From the NCBI GenBank assembly GCA_036675565.1, contig JAKFER010000216.1:1-64000 (forward strand): 64,000 bases of DNA, written 5' to 3'. The position numbers and the translations under genes are program-made. This document shows positions 35,384 to 44,832 of the stretch, piece by piece (position 1 is the first letter of the stretch; the number at the start of each line of letters is the position of its first letter). The notes beneath the pieces are model-generated. The model had not been told where the DNA came from. It saw only the letters and a program-made list of their open reading frames with translations, and did no database searches. Origin of the DNA: JACCYQ01 sp036675565 (GTDB taxonomy: Bacteria > Bacteroidota > Bacteroidia > Chitinophagales > Chitinophagaceae).

Positions 35384-37114
35384 TTAAGATTTTTTTGATA
35401 ATTGATCCATCTCTACCCTGACAAATTGGATGAGCTTATTAATGTGAGAAGGTGACAGATCAAATTTTAATCCTGCTGCTTTATATAATTCCGGTAAAGT
35501 TCGGGTACCTCCCAACTTTAAAGCATGAATATAATTCTCAATCGCCTGCTCCTTATTCTTTTTAAACTGTTTCCATAAACCTATTGCACCCAGCTGAGCA
35601 ATTCCATATTCAATGTAATAAAATGGCACTTCAAATAAATGTAGTTGCTTTTGCCAGCCATAACGACGATATGAATCCAAACCTGAGAAATCCAGACTTT
35701 CGGGTGTAAATTCAGCCAGGATATCCATCCATTTAGCCGAACGATGCTCGATAGTATGTGATGGGTTTTCATAGATCCAGTGCTGGAACTTATCGATCGT
35801 TGCTATCCAGGGAAAAATGGTTATCACCCGCTCAAACTGGTGTTCTTTAGCTCTTCTCAAATCATTCTCATTATCAAAGAACCGATCCCATTCATCCATA
35901 CTGAAAAGCTCCATAGCCATACTGGCCACTTCGGCAATTTCCATCGGGTATTCTTTAAAAGGCGTGAGTTCAAGATCGTGTGCTAAAAATGAATGTACCG
36001 CATGTCCACCTTCATGAACCATAGTAGTTACATCATGCATTTGCCCGGCTGCATTCATAAAAATAAATGGCGCCCCGCTTTCCGCTAAGGGGCAGTTATA
36101 TCCACCTGGTGCTTTTCCTTTACGGCTTTCCAAATCCAGGTGACCCATAGACTGCATTTTGCGCAGGCATTCACCAAAAAAGGGTTTTAACCGGCTAAAA
36201 GCTTCAATTGATTTCTCCAGTAATTCCTGGCTGTTATTAAATGGACGTAAAGGTTCAAGCCCTGCTGGTTCTGCTTCCGTATCCCAGGGTCTTAATGATT
36301 CAAGCCCAAGTTTCTGGCGTTTTTTTTCATAAATATCATTGGCCAATGGCATGATATGTTCTTTGACCGCTTCATGAAATTGAAAACAATCTTCTTTGGT
36401 ATAATCAAAGCGACCCATTTCCGCAAACTTATAATCACGGTAATTTTTAAATCCGGCATTCAATGCTACCTGGTGCCGCTTTGCAATCAACTGTGTAAAT
36501 AACTCATCCAGCTTTTCTTTATCCTGCAACCGTCTTTCACTGATCTTACGATAAGCGTCTTCTCTTAATGAGCGATCATGATCTTCCAAAAATTTACTGG
36601 CCTGTTGCAATGTGTATTCTTGCCCTTTTATTTCAACCGTCATTTTACCGGATATCACACCAAACTGCTGCGCCATTACATTTAACTCAGCTTGCAATGG
36701 GATGTTTTCCTCACGAAACAAATCAATATTCTTTTTTACATTCCGCAGGTAGGTAAAATATTTATCGCTGTCTAATTCTTTTACAAAAGGATTTTCAATC
36801 AACTTACGGTTTAAAATATCAGCATACTCCTGCACTTTGGGTTGTATTTCCATCATAAAAAATACAAAGGCTTCTTCCAGTTTTTTATTTTCCGTATCGC
36901 AGGTCATTTTGATCTGGCGCCAACTGGCATCTTCACTAACGATAGCTTCTAATTCACTCGAATCTTTTAACCATTGTTCCAGGTCTGCAACTGATTGAAT
37001 GGATCTTTCTGCTAAATCTTTAAAATATGGTTCCAATGATGACCAGTCTTTTACCGCAAAATCGGCTGGTAAATATTTACGTTCCAGTTTTTTTATATCT
37101 GCTGTATAACTCAT
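35384..37114 (-). CDS. M3-family oligoendopeptidase
   Basis: A 576-aa zinc peptidase of the PepF/M3 type. I start it at MSYTADIKKLERKYLP; the 12 residues further upstream look non-coding. The HExxH motif is HEGGHAVHSF, about two thirds along the protein, and a conserved downstream Glu lies in EIAEVASMAMELF. It is probably a cytosolic enzyme that degrades short peptides. The DUF5606 gene lies 85 bp upstream on the same strand. Confidence 0.93.
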   Translation of the reverse strand: MSYTADIKKLERKYLPADFAVKDWSSLEPYFKDLAERSIQSVADLEQWLKDSSELEAIVSEDASWRQIKMTCDTENKKLEEAFVFFMMEIQPKVQEYADILNRKLIENPFVKELDSDKYFTYLRNVKKNIDLFREENIPLQAELNVMAQQFGVISGKMTVEIKGQEYTLQQASKFLEDHDRSLREDAYRKISERRLQDKEKLDELFTQLIAKRHQVALNAGFKNYRDYKFAEMGRFDYTKEDCFQFHEAVKEHIMPLANDIYEKKRQKLGLESLRPWDTEAEPAGLEPLRPFNNSQELLEKSIEAFSRLKPFFGECLRKMQSMGHLDLESRKGKAPGGYNCPLAESGAPFIFMNAAGQMHDVTTMVHEGGHAVHSFLAHDLELTPFKEYPMEIAEVASMAMELFSMDEWDRFFDNENDLRRAKEHQFERVITIFPWIATIDKFQHWIYENPSHTIEHRSAKWMDILAEFTPESLDFSGLDSYRRYGWQKQLHLFEVPFYYIEYGIAQLGAIGLWKQFKKNKEQAIENYIHALKLGGTRTLPELYKAAGLKFDLSPSHINKLIQFVRVEMDQLSKKS

Positions 37115-37199
37115 AAATGAATGTTTAAAAAACAACAAGCTACAAGCCATTTTGTTAATGATGTCCTGTAGCTCGTTTATCTGTTTTAACTAAAAGAGT

Positions 37200-37790
37200 T
37201 TAATCTTCCTTTTTTTTCTTAGCCGTTTTTTTGGGCTTTGCTTCTTTTTCTTCTGCTGTATCTGTTTTAGATTTTGCCGTTGCAGTTTTCTTTGCAGCGG
37301 GTTTTTTTTCTTCTTTGGTTTTTTCTTCTTTTGCCTTTACTTCCTTAGCAGGTTTTTCCTTTTTTGCAGCAGGTTCTTCAACCAATTCATCTTCCTCTTC
37401 TTCCATTTCTGAAAGTTTGATCTCAATATCATTCTTCTTTAATGCATCAAACCATTTGATCATTTTCTTCATGTCACTGGTATACACCCGGTCAAAATCC
37501 ATATCGGGGTAAACCTTTTCAAAATATTTCTTAATGGCATCTCCATCCTTTTCAGATGGAAGACTTTCCTTGCTTTCATCCATTGCTTTAAAAACATCAA
37601 CCAGGTTCACATTATCTCTTTGCGTATACACTTCAATACTTTCCAGATGTGAAAACTGGTGTACCCGGCTGCTGACAAATTTGGTTGTTTTATCATTGAG
37701 GGAACGCAATAAGGCTCCATCATTTTTACTGCTTAATAATTCAAATAAACCCGGCAACCCCGAAACTGATATCATTTTACTATAATCCAT
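37200..37790 (-). CDS. DUF5606 protein with Lys/Glu/Ala-rich tail
   Basis: A 196-aa protein. The first about 125 residues (MDYSKMISVSGLPGLFELL, then VYPDMDFDRVYTSDMKKMIKWFDAL) match the DUF5606 family that is common in Bacteroidota. The tail from about 130 onward is low-complexity, rich in Lys, Glu and Ala (for example KEEKTKEEKKPAAKKTA), similar to histone-like tails, and could bind nucleic acid. Function is unknown. It precedes the M3 peptidase gene on the same strand. Confidence 0.88.
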   Translation of the reverse strand: MDYSKMISVSGLPGLFELLSSKNDGALLRSLNDKTTKFVSSRVHQFSHLESIEVYTQRDNVNLVDVFKAMDESKESLPSEKDGDAIKKYFEKVYPDMDFDRVYTSDMKKMIKWFDALKKNDIEIKLSEMEEEEDELVEEPAAKKEKPAKEVKAKEEKTKEEKKPAAKKTATAKSKTDTAEEKEAKPKKTAKKKKED

Positions 37791-37951
37791 AATCTGCTTA
37801 ATAAATTAAAAAATAGGTTGTGCAAGATAAAGGGAAAAATGCGAACCCCTTCATTCGTAAATTCTAAAAAACCATAAAAAACTTATTCCATGCTACGTTT
37901 CGCAAGTTTTTGCCTGATTAAACATCAAACCTGTCATAAATCAACAAATAA

Positions 37952-40801
37952 ATGAAGCATATTTTATCTGCATTTTTTTTATTGGCAGGAATTTCAACAA
38001 CAGCTCTGGCACAAGTCCCCGTATTAAAAGGAAAATTAATAGACGCAGATAATCGGACTGCTTTACAAGGCGCCACGGTTTCTCTCCTGGGATTAACTGA
38101 TACAACTGTGAAACTAAATGTTGTTACCAACCGGGAAGGTGAATTTTCTTTTAGCAACATGGTTAGCCAGGCTTACCAGTTAAGGATCACGCAGATAGGT
38201 TATGATTCTGTAAACCGCGAAATACAATGGGACCAGCAAACTCAGGACCTGGGCATGGTCGTAACCGGCAAATCCGCCAAGGAATTATCCGGCGTTACAG
38301 TGGTTGGCCGCCAGGCCATGGTGCAAATGAAAGGTGATACTATTCAAATGAATGCTGACCAGTTTAAAGTAAATCCTGATGCGACATCTGAAGATCTTTT
38401 AAGAAAGGCTCCAGGTATTACCATTGAAAACGGCCAGGTGAAAGCAGGCGGGGAACAGGTACAAAAAGTAACAGTTGATGGACGTGATTTTTTTGGCGAT
38501 GATGCTGCGGCAACACTTCGTAATCTGCCAGCAGAAGTGGTAGATAAGATCCAGGTATTTGACAGATTAAGTGACCAGGCACAGGTAACAGGAATAGATG
38601 ATGGAAACACATCAAAATCGATCAACATTGTTACAAAAGTAAATATGCGCAATGGCCAGTTTGGCCGTGTGTTTGCCGGATATGGAACAGACAATCACTA
38701 CCTGGCAGGAGGAAATATGAGTATGTTCAAGGGTGCACGCCGCATTTCAATAGTTGCTCTTGCAAACGATGTGAACCAGCAAAATTTTACTGAACTGGAT
38801 CTTTTAGGTGCAACGGGTGGTGGTGGACGTGGCGGATTCCAGGGAGGTGGCGGTGGACGCGGTGGAATGATGCGTGGCGGCGGTGGGGGCGGCTTTTTGA
38901 TCGGTCAGCAACCAGGGGTTAATAAAACTTATTCTTTAGGATTAAATTATAATGACGAATGGAGTAAAAAACTGAATGTAAGCGGAAGTTATTTTTTCAA
39001 CCTGCGTAACAGTGCAAATGATGAAAGCAACTTCAGGGAATACTCACCCGTTTTGAGAGATAGTGTAAAGTTTTATGATCAATCAGAATTATCAAGTAAT
39101 AAAAATTATAATCACCGTGCTAATTTTCGGTTCGATTATAAAATCGACTCATTTAATTCTATCCTGATAACACCCAGCATTAATATTCAGAATTACAATT
39201 CATCAAACAGTCTTACAGGATTAAATTTGTTTGATGATTTTTCAACCCAAAGCCGGACTGATAATTTTACTACCAGTAACCGGAATGCAGTAAGACTAAA
39301 TAATAATATTTTATATCGCCACAATTTCAGAAAACCGAGGCGAACATTTTCTGTGAATTTAAGAACCGGGATGAATAACAGTGATGGTGAAAATTACCTG
39401 GATGCTTTTACCACATATTTTAAAGGTGCTGCCAATATTAATGACAGTACGCGTCAATTCCGCGACCAGTTAACAACCAATTACGATATATCGGCTAATA
39501 TTAATTACAGTGAGCCGATAGGTAAAATGGCCATGCTACAATTCCAGTACAGTCCATCATTCAATATCAATAAGGCGGATCAGAAAACGTATGAGTTTGA
39601 AAATGGAACAGGCAAGTACAGTGATTTTGATACCAGTCTTTCCAATGTTTTTGAAAGCAATTATAATACACATCGTGGTGGTATTACTTACCGGATGGGC
39701 GATCGAAATAAATCCATATCATTTGGATTAGATGGGCAGACAGCAACTTTAACCAGCGACCGGGTTTTTCCTGTTGAAACTTCGGTTAAGAGAAATTTCA
39801 CAAACCTGTTACCTAATGCCATGATCAATTATCCATTAAGTACCAGGAGTTCGGTTCGTTTATTTTACCGCACTTCTACCAATCCGCCATCGGTTAACCA
39901 GTTACAGGATGTAATCAACTACAATAACCCCTTGCAAATTTCTACAGGTAATCCTGATTTGGAACAGCAATATGCACACCGCCTGGGATTACGTTTTCAA
40001 TTTGCCAATACACAAAAAGGACAAAGCCTTTTCTTAAACTTTTTTGGAACAAAAACGGATGATTATGTAGGTACAGCGGTATATCGTGCATCTGCAGATT
40101 CGGTACTAACGCCTTCGGTTACCCTGTTTCGCGGCTCTCAGTTAACCAAACCGGTTAATATTGATGGCCAGTATAACTTGAACAGCTTTGTAACTTTTGG
40201 TATGCCATTGCTTTTCATAAAATCAAATGTGAACCTGAATGCGGGTGTCACTTATAATAAAACGCCGGGATTGATCAATAATATTGAGAACATGTCCACT
40301 TCATTTAACTATAATGCAGGCATTGTTTTATCAAGTAATATCAGCGAGTTTGTTGATTTCACATTGAACTATTCAGCATCCTTAAATAATGCTAAATTCT
40401 CTCTTCAACCCAATAATAACCAGCGTTACATTTCACAGAATGGTGGATTCAGGCTGAATTTAATGAGTAAGAACGGTTGGGTGTTTAATAATGATATCAA
40501 TAACCAGAACTACAGTGGATTAACCGATGGTTTTAACCAGAACTTCTGGTTATGGAATATGGCCATTGCAAAAAAATTCCTGAAAAATGATAAAGGAGAA
40601 TTAAGACTATCTGTTTTTGACCTGCTGAACCAGAACCAGAGCATTACCAGAACAGTAACTGAATCATATATAGAAGATCAGCGCACCCAGGTTGTAAAGC
40701 AATATTTTATGCTGACGTTTACCATGAACCTGAAAAATTTTGGAACGCCGGCACAGCGAAATAATAACCGGGAAAATGAAAATATGAGAATGCGATTTTA
40801 A
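37952..40801 (+). CDS. Outer-membrane beta-barrel receptor with Gly/Arg-rich loop
   Basis: A 949-aa protein: signal peptide (1-20), carboxypeptidase-regulatory-like domain (LKGKLIDADNRTALQGATVS), TonB plug-like domain (LLRKAPGITIENGQV, VTVDGRDFFGDD) and a C-terminal barrel of the OMP_b-brl_3 kind. Residues about 286-315 form a Gly/Arg-rich insert (GGGGRGGFQGGGGGRGG and MMRGGGGGG), predicted to be an extracellular loop. The conserved IDDGNTSKSINIVTK motif is present. The ECF sigma factor gene starts 36 bp later. Transport substrate is unknown; many such proteins act in export or surface assembly. Confidence 0.9.
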   Translation: MKHILSAFFLLAGISTTALAQVPVLKGKLIDADNRTALQGATVSLLGLTDTTVKLNVVTNREGEFSFSNMVSQAYQLRITQIGYDSVNREIQWDQQTQDLGMVVTGKSAKELSGVTVVGRQAMVQMKGDTIQMNADQFKVNPDATSEDLLRKAPGITIENGQVKAGGEQVQKVTVDGRDFFGDDAAATLRNLPAEVVDKIQVFDRLSDQAQVTGIDDGNTSKSINIVTKVNMRNGQFGRVFAGYGTDNHYLAGGNMSMFKGARRISIVALANDVNQQNFTELDLLGATGGGGRGGFQGGGGGRGGMMRGGGGGGFLIGQQPGVNKTYSLGLNYNDEWSKKLNVSGSYFFNLRNSANDESNFREYSPVLRDSVKFYDQSELSSNKNYNHRANFRFDYKIDSFNSILITPSINIQNYNSSNSLTGLNLFDDFSTQSRTDNFTTSNRNAVRLNNNILYRHNFRKPRRTFSVNLRTGMNNSDGENYLDAFTTYFKGAANINDSTRQFRDQLTTNYDISANINYSEPIGKMAMLQFQYSPSFNINKADQKTYEFENGTGKYSDFDTSLSNVFESNYNTHRGGITYRMGDRNKSISFGLDGQTATLTSDRVFPVETSVKRNFTNLLPNAMINYPLSTRSSVRLFYRTSTNPPSVNQLQDVINYNNPLQISTGNPDLEQQYAHRLGLRFQFANTQKGQSLFLNFFGTKTDDYVGTAVYRASADSVLTPSVTLFRGSQLTKPVNIDGQYNLNSFVTFGMPLLFIKSNVNLNAGVTYNKTPGLINNIENMSTSFNYNAGIVLSSNISEFVDFTLNYSASLNNAKFSLQPNNNQRYISQNGGFRLNLMSKNGWVFNNDINNQNYSGLTDGFNQNFWLWNMAIAKKFLKNDKGELRLSVFDLLNQNQSITRTVTESYIEDQRTQVVKQYFMLTFTMNLKNFGTPAQRNNNRENENMRMRF

Positions 40802-40836
40802 TTTTAGTAATTTAAGGTGGGCTTAAATAAACCAAT

Positions 40837-41409
40837 TTGAACGAACAGGAATTAATCGCATTGTTGAAGGAAGGAGATGAATCAGCTTTTAAGGAGTTGG
40901 TGATTACCTGGCAGGATATGGTTTATAATACGGTTTTAGGCATTGTTCAACATGAAGAAGACGCTGAAGATGTATCGCAGGAAGTTTTTGTACAGGTATT
41001 TCAATCCATTAGTTCTTTTAAATCGGAGTCGAAGTTAAGCACCTGGATTTATCGTATAGCAACTACAAAGTCATTGGATCATTTAAGAAAAAAGAAAAGA
41101 AAGAAACGGTTTGCTTTTGTTCAAAGTCTTTTCGGTATGCAGGACCAGGAGAAAGAACTGCCTGCAACTTTTAATCACCCGGGAATTATTTTGGATAATA
41201 AGGAAAAAGCTGCTGTTCTTTTTAAAGCACTGGAAAAATTACCCGAAAAGCAAAAGGTGGCTTTTACCCTGCATAAAGTGGAGGGTTTGAGTTACCAGGA
41301 AATAGGGGAAGTAATGCAAACTACTTTACCAGCAGTAGAATCGTTGATTCACAGGGCTAAAGGAAATTTAAAAAAACAATTGACTGACTATTACCAAACA
41401 CACGCATAA
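40837..41409 (+). CDS. ECF-type RNA polymerase sigma factor
   Basis: A 190-aa sigma-70 family protein with regions 2 and 4 and no region 1 or 3. Region 2 contains EEDAEDVSQEVFVQVFQSI and TWIYRIATTKSLDHLR; region 4 contains LPEKQKVAFTLHKVEGLSYQEIGEVM. It starts at TTG (40837), the only start that gives the usual MNEQELIALLKEGDE opening. It precedes a small single-pass membrane protein that could be its anti-sigma factor. Confidence 0.93.
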   Translation: MNEQELIALLKEGDESAFKELVITWQDMVYNTVLGIVQHEEDAEDVSQEVFVQVFQSISSFKSESKLSTWIYRIATTKSLDHLRKKKRKKRFAFVQSLFGMQDQEKELPATFNHPGIILDNKEKAAVLFKALEKLPEKQKVAFTLHKVEGLSYQEIGEVMQTTLPAVESLIHRAKGNLKKQLTDYYQTHA

Positions 41410-41445
41410 CAAGGTTTTGAACAAAAAGACGTCTAAAAACATAGC

Positions 41446-41787
41446 ATGAAGCAAAAACAACATATGGACAAACAGGTAGATGATACACTGAACAGCCTGG
41501 ATGGCCTGCAGAAGGCAAGTCCGGGACCCTATTTCTTCACCCGTGTACAAGCCCGCCTCAACAGGAATCAAAAAGATGTGTGGGAACAAACACTGTCATT
41601 TCTGACCAGGCCAGCCGTAGTAGCAGCCAGTGTATTTGCTATTCTCCTGGTTGATATAATCGCATTAACCAATTTAAAATCCACAGATAACAACCAGGCT
41701 TCCATTAAACAAGCCGAGGTGTTTGCAGAAGAATATGACTTTACTATTGCTACCATTTATGATTACACCAAACCGGATAATAAATAA
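41446..41787 (+). CDS. Small single-pass membrane protein, possible anti-sigma factor
   Basis: A 113-aa protein with a cytosolic N-terminal segment (about 1-60, LNSLDGLQKASPGPYFFTRVQARL), one membrane helix (about 65-85) and a short external tail. Its size and position right after an ECF sigma gene are typical of anti-sigma factors in Bacteroidota, but I see no zinc HxxxCxxC motif. The next gene starts on its last stop base (TAATG). The anti-sigma role is inference. Confidence 0.72.
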   Translation: MKQKQHMDKQVDDTLNSLDGLQKASPGPYFFTRVQARLNRNQKDVWEQTLSFLTRPAVVAASVFAILLVDIIALTNLKSTDNNQASIKQAEVFAEEYDFTIATIYDYTKPDNK

Positions 41788-42308
41788 TGACGACCCCTAC
41801 AAAAAATAAACTGTTCATCTTCATCATTGCCCTTTTACTGATTTCGAATATTGGGTTAGTGGTTTTCTTTATGGGAATGAACAAACATGATTCACGAGAT
41901 AACCGGGGACGAGGTGAAATTACCCGGATATTAAAAGAAGAAATTGGTTTTAATGATAGCCAGATAAAACAATATGAAGAGATCAGGCTGTCTCACCGCG
42001 AGAAAATGAGACCGCTTTTCGACAGTATGCGTGTTGCCAAAGAAACTCTTTACAACCAGCTCTATTTACCTGCCATTGATGATTCGGTTTTTAATGCTGC
42101 ATCTGTTGAAGTAGGTCAGAAACAGCAAAGGATTGATCGAAACCTGTTTAATCACTTCCGGTCGCTGAGGGAATTATGCACAGCAGAACAACAGCCAAAA
42201 TTTGATACCATGATCAAGCACATGGTTCAAAGAATGATCATACCAGGTCGTAGGGGATCTCCCGGCAAACCGAAAGCAACAGACTCGACAAAAAATGTTA
42301 ACAATTAA
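41787..42308 (+). CDS. Spy/CpxP-like periplasmic sensor, membrane-anchored
   Basis: A 173-aa protein with one N-terminal membrane helix (LFIFIIALLLISNIGLVVFFMG) and a helical periplasmic domain (FNDSQIKQYEEIRLSHREKMRPLFDSMRVAKETLY). The arrangement resembles the heavy-metal resistance/CpxP-Spy superfamily annotated as periplasmic heavy-metal sensor. The basic C-terminus is disordered. It follows the putative anti-sigma gene by a 1-bp overlap. Confidence 0.83.
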   Translation: MTTPTKNKLFIFIIALLLISNIGLVVFFMGMNKHDSRDNRGRGEITRILKEEIGFNDSQIKQYEEIRLSHREKMRPLFDSMRVAKETLYNQLYLPAIDDSVFNAASVEVGQKQQRIDRNLFNHFRSLRELCTAEQQPKFDTMIKHMVQRMIIPGRRGSPGKPKATDSTKNVNN

Positions 42309-42320
42309 AACAACTATATA

Positions 42321-42704
42321 ATGAAAACAAAATTCAGCCTGTTAATGATGTTATTGTTTGCAGGTATTATAAGCGTTAACGCACAAGGCCCACGCCGAAC
42401 GATTGAAGAAAGAGTTCAAACGGTGATGGAAAAAATGGCTGTATTGAAACTGGATAAAGATCAAACAGAAAAAACTACTGCTGTTTTTACGGAAACTTTT
42501 AAGGCCCAGGAAAAAAAGATGGAAGAGATGCGCAACAGTGGTGGTATGGATCGGGAAGCCATGATGGCTTTTAGAACAAAAGCCACCGAAGAACGAAATG
42601 AAAAATTAAAGAAAGTTTTAAGTGAAGAACAATTTGAAACTTTTAAAAAGGATATTGAACCTACCCTGCAACCGCAACGCGGTGGCGGCGGACAACGCAA
42701 TTGA
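42321..42704 (+). CDS. Small secreted Spy-like protein with RGG tail
   Basis: A 127-aa exported protein. A signal peptide (1-21, ending NAQG) is followed by a helical region rich in charged residues (VQTVMEKMAVLKLDKDQTEKTT, then EMRNSGGMDREAMMAFRTKATEERNEKLK). The C-terminus is QRGGGGQRN, another Gly/Arg tract like that in the receptor at 37952. It is the last gene of the block and is followed by a strong terminator. A periplasmic chaperone-like role is possible, as with Spy. Confidence 0.8.
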   Translation: MKTKFSLLMMLLFAGIISVNAQGPRRTIEERVQTVMEKMAVLKLDKDQTEKTTAVFTETFKAQEKKMEEMRNSGGMDREAMMAFRTKATEERNEKLKKVLSEEQFETFKKDIEPTLQPQRGGGGQRN

Positions 42705-42728
42705 TTGAATTATAATTGGAGTGAAAAG

Positions 42729-42754
42729 AACCCTGCGACATGCAGGGTTTTTTT
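42729..42754 (+). terminator. Rho-independent terminator of the sigma/Spy operon
   Basis: AACCCTGC (42729-42736) and GCAGGGTT (42742-42749) form a perfect 8-bp stem with a GACAT loop, followed by TTTTT. Confidence 0.92.
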
Positions 42755-42902
42755 ATTTAAATATGCCAACTTTCTATTGCTGAGTGGTTATTAATTACCC
42801 ATAAATGGATTTAAGAATTGAAAAATTTCGGGTAACTTGATTAGCTAATTTCCTACTTACATAATCATTGCAACCCAATTTTAAATCTCCAAAACTAAAG
42901 CC

Positions 42903-43304
42903 ATGTCATTTAAAGATGCTATCAGCTGGTTCGAAATTCCAACAACGGATATTAACCGGGCGCAAAAATTTTACGAAAACATTTTTGAAATGAAAATGCA
43001 GGAACTTGAATTTGAAGGCGTAAAAATGCGCATGTTTCCGCTTGACGATCCGATGACGGGTGTGGGAGGCGCTTTGGTTCAAACGGACGGTTTTCATAAT
43101 CCTTCAGAAAAGGATGGTCCGCTGATATACCTGAATGGCAACCCCGATTTACAAAAAGTACTGGACAAAGTGGAATCTGCCGGCGGCAAAATTCAAATGC
43201 CCAAAACAGAAATTTCACCAGAATATGGATTTATGGGCGTGTTCATAGATTCGGAAGGAAATCGAATTGGCTTACATAATGTACCCACTAAATATTTACA
43301 ATGA
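42903..43304 (+). CDS. VOC-family (glyoxalase-like) protein
   Basis: A 133-aa vicinal-oxygen-chelate fold protein (AISWFEIPTTDINRAQKFYENIFEMKM at the start; GFMGVFIDSEGNRIGLHNVP at the end). It belongs to the small glyoxalase/bleomycin-resistance-like subgroup of unknown substrate. Its stop overlaps the next start (ATGA, 43301-43304), so it opens a five-gene plus-strand run. Confidence 0.88.
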   Translation: MSFKDAISWFEIPTTDINRAQKFYENIFEMKMQELEFEGVKMRMFPLDDPMTGVGGALVQTDGFHNPSEKDGPLIYLNGNPDLQKVLDKVESAGGKIQMPKTEISPEYGFMGVFIDSEGNRIGLHNVPTKYLQ

Positions 43305-43780
43305 AAATATTCCTTGCTTTAGGATTTTTATTTTTCATATACGAAGAACCCGGGGTTAGGCAAACTTCAAAACTTGAAACTTTAAATTGGATCATTGGCG
43401 AATGGCAAATGCACACAAAAAACGGCAAAATGGTTGAAAGTTGGGAGATGAAAAATGACAGCACATTTATTGGGAAGAGTTTTATATTGAAAGCTGACGG
43501 ATCAAAACATATGTTGGAAAACATTGAGCTTGTTTACAGGATGAAAGAAGTGTTTTATATCCCGACGGTTGAAAATCAAAATAACCGCCAACCTGTAAAA
43601 TTTAAATTACTGGCTTATAATGAAAACTCATTTTCGGCAGTAAATAACGAGCATGATTACCCGAAACAAATCAGTTACTGGCTAAATGGCAATGATTCAT
43701 TACATGCGAAAATTGATGATGGAGAGGATGTGCCTTTGAAATTTTCAAATTTTTATTTTACCAGGAAAAATAAATCATAA
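43301..43780 (+). CDS. DUF6265-like protein
   Basis: A 159-aa protein with a short hydrophobic N-terminus (MKIFLALGFLFFIYEE), so it may be exported. The core starts LNWIIGEWQM, which resembles the DUF6265/lipocalin-like beta-barrel group, and continues with KMVESWEMKNDSTFIGKSF. No catalytic residues are evident. It overlaps the VOC gene by 4 bp and the SRPBCC gene by 1 bp. Confidence 0.8.
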   Translation: MKIFLALGFLFFIYEEPGVRQTSKLETLNWIIGEWQMHTKNGKMVESWEMKNDSTFIGKSFILKADGSKHMLENIELVYRMKEVFYIPTVENQNNRQPVKFKLLAYNENSFSAVNNEHDYPKQISYWLNGNDSLHAKIDDGEDVPLKFSNFYFTRKNKS

Positions 43781-44280
43781 TGGAAAATCATGATTGGAGC
43801 AGGTTTAGTACACGCATTAATATTAACGCAGATACAGAAAAAATCTTTAGCTGCTGGACAACCCAGGCAGGATTGGAAGACTGGTTTCTGCGCCTGGCTG
43901 AATTTAAAAACCCGGTTGGCAATTTGCGCAGTAAAACCGAGCCGGTCCAGGTTGGTGATACCTATTTATGGCGCTGGTATGGATACCCTGATGAAGTAGA
44001 TGAAAAAGGGGAAGTGCTTGAAATGAATGGAAAAGATTTCTTTGTATTTCGTTTTGGAAAGGCAGGGATATGTACCGTACGCATAAAAGAAGCCGGAGGG
44101 GAAAAAATAGTTGAATTACAACAAACAGAAATACCCACCGACGAAGAAAGTATGAAAAATTATCATGTTGGTTGTAAAACGGGCTGGACATTTTACCTGG
44201 CCAACCTTAAATCCTTTTTAGAGGGCGGCATTGACCTTCGTAACAAAAACCTGGAACTAACGGATATGCTCAACTCCTGA
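43780..44280 (+). CDS. SRPBCC (AHSA1-like) protein
   Basis: A 166-aa START-like/AHSA1-type protein: ININADTEKIFSCWTTQAGLEDWF opens the domain, and TGWTFYLANLKSFLEGG is the closing helix. Such proteins bind hydrophobic ligands; the family name comes from the Hsp90 activator Aha1. The start ATG shares its first base with the previous stop (TAATG). Confidence 0.88.
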   Translation: MENHDWSRFSTRININADTEKIFSCWTTQAGLEDWFLRLAEFKNPVGNLRSKTEPVQVGDTYLWRWYGYPDEVDEKGEVLEMNGKDFFVFRFGKAGICTVRIKEAGGEKIVELQQTEIPTDEESMKNYHVGCKTGWTFYLANLKSFLEGGIDLRNKNLELTDMLNS

Positions 44281-44283
44281 AAA

Positions 44284-44808
44284 ATGAATTACGATAAACA
44301 TAAATCCATTCAAATTCTGCAAAGAACACCTGTGGTTTTGAATGACCTTTTAAATGGTTTGGATGAAGAATGGATCATGGGAAATGAAGGACCACAAACA
44401 TTTTCGCCATTTGATGTAGTGGGACACCTGTTACATGGAGAAAGAACTGACTGGCCGGTGCGTATCAACCTGGTATTGGAAAAAGGATTGTCTCAGCCTT
44501 TTGAACCTTATGACCGGTTTGCCATGTACCAAGAAAGCAAAGGAAAATCCATACAGGACCTGTTAAATGAGTTCACCCGCCTGCGAAAGAAAAATCTTTT
44601 TTGGTTTGGTGAACTTCATTTGGAAGATGAGGATTGTAATAAAGAAGGCATGCATCCCTCATTGGGTGTGGTTACATTGCGCCAGTTACTTTCAACCTGG
44701 GTGGTACATGATCTGACACACATTGCGCAAATTACCCGTGTAATGGCAAAACAATACAAAGAGGAGGTTGGTCCATGGGCACAATATTTCCGAATTTTAA
44801 CATGGTAA
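44284..44808 (+). CDS. DinB-family protein
   Basis: A 174-aa four-helix-bundle protein of the DinB/YfiT type. Likely metal-ligand histidines occur in VVGHLLHGE and VVHDLTHIAQI. Characterised members transfer thiols such as bacillithiol or mycothiol. Only 3 bp separate it from the SRPBCC gene. Confidence 0.88.
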   Translation: MNYDKHKSIQILQRTPVVLNDLLNGLDEEWIMGNEGPQTFSPFDVVGHLLHGERTDWPVRINLVLEKGLSQPFEPYDRFAMYQESKGKSIQDLLNEFTRLRKKNLFWFGELHLEDEDCNKEGMHPSLGVVTLRQLLSTWVVHDLTHIAQITRVMAKQYKEEVGPWAQYFRILTW

Positions 44809-44832
44809 AATCAAAACTTAAAATCATTAATT

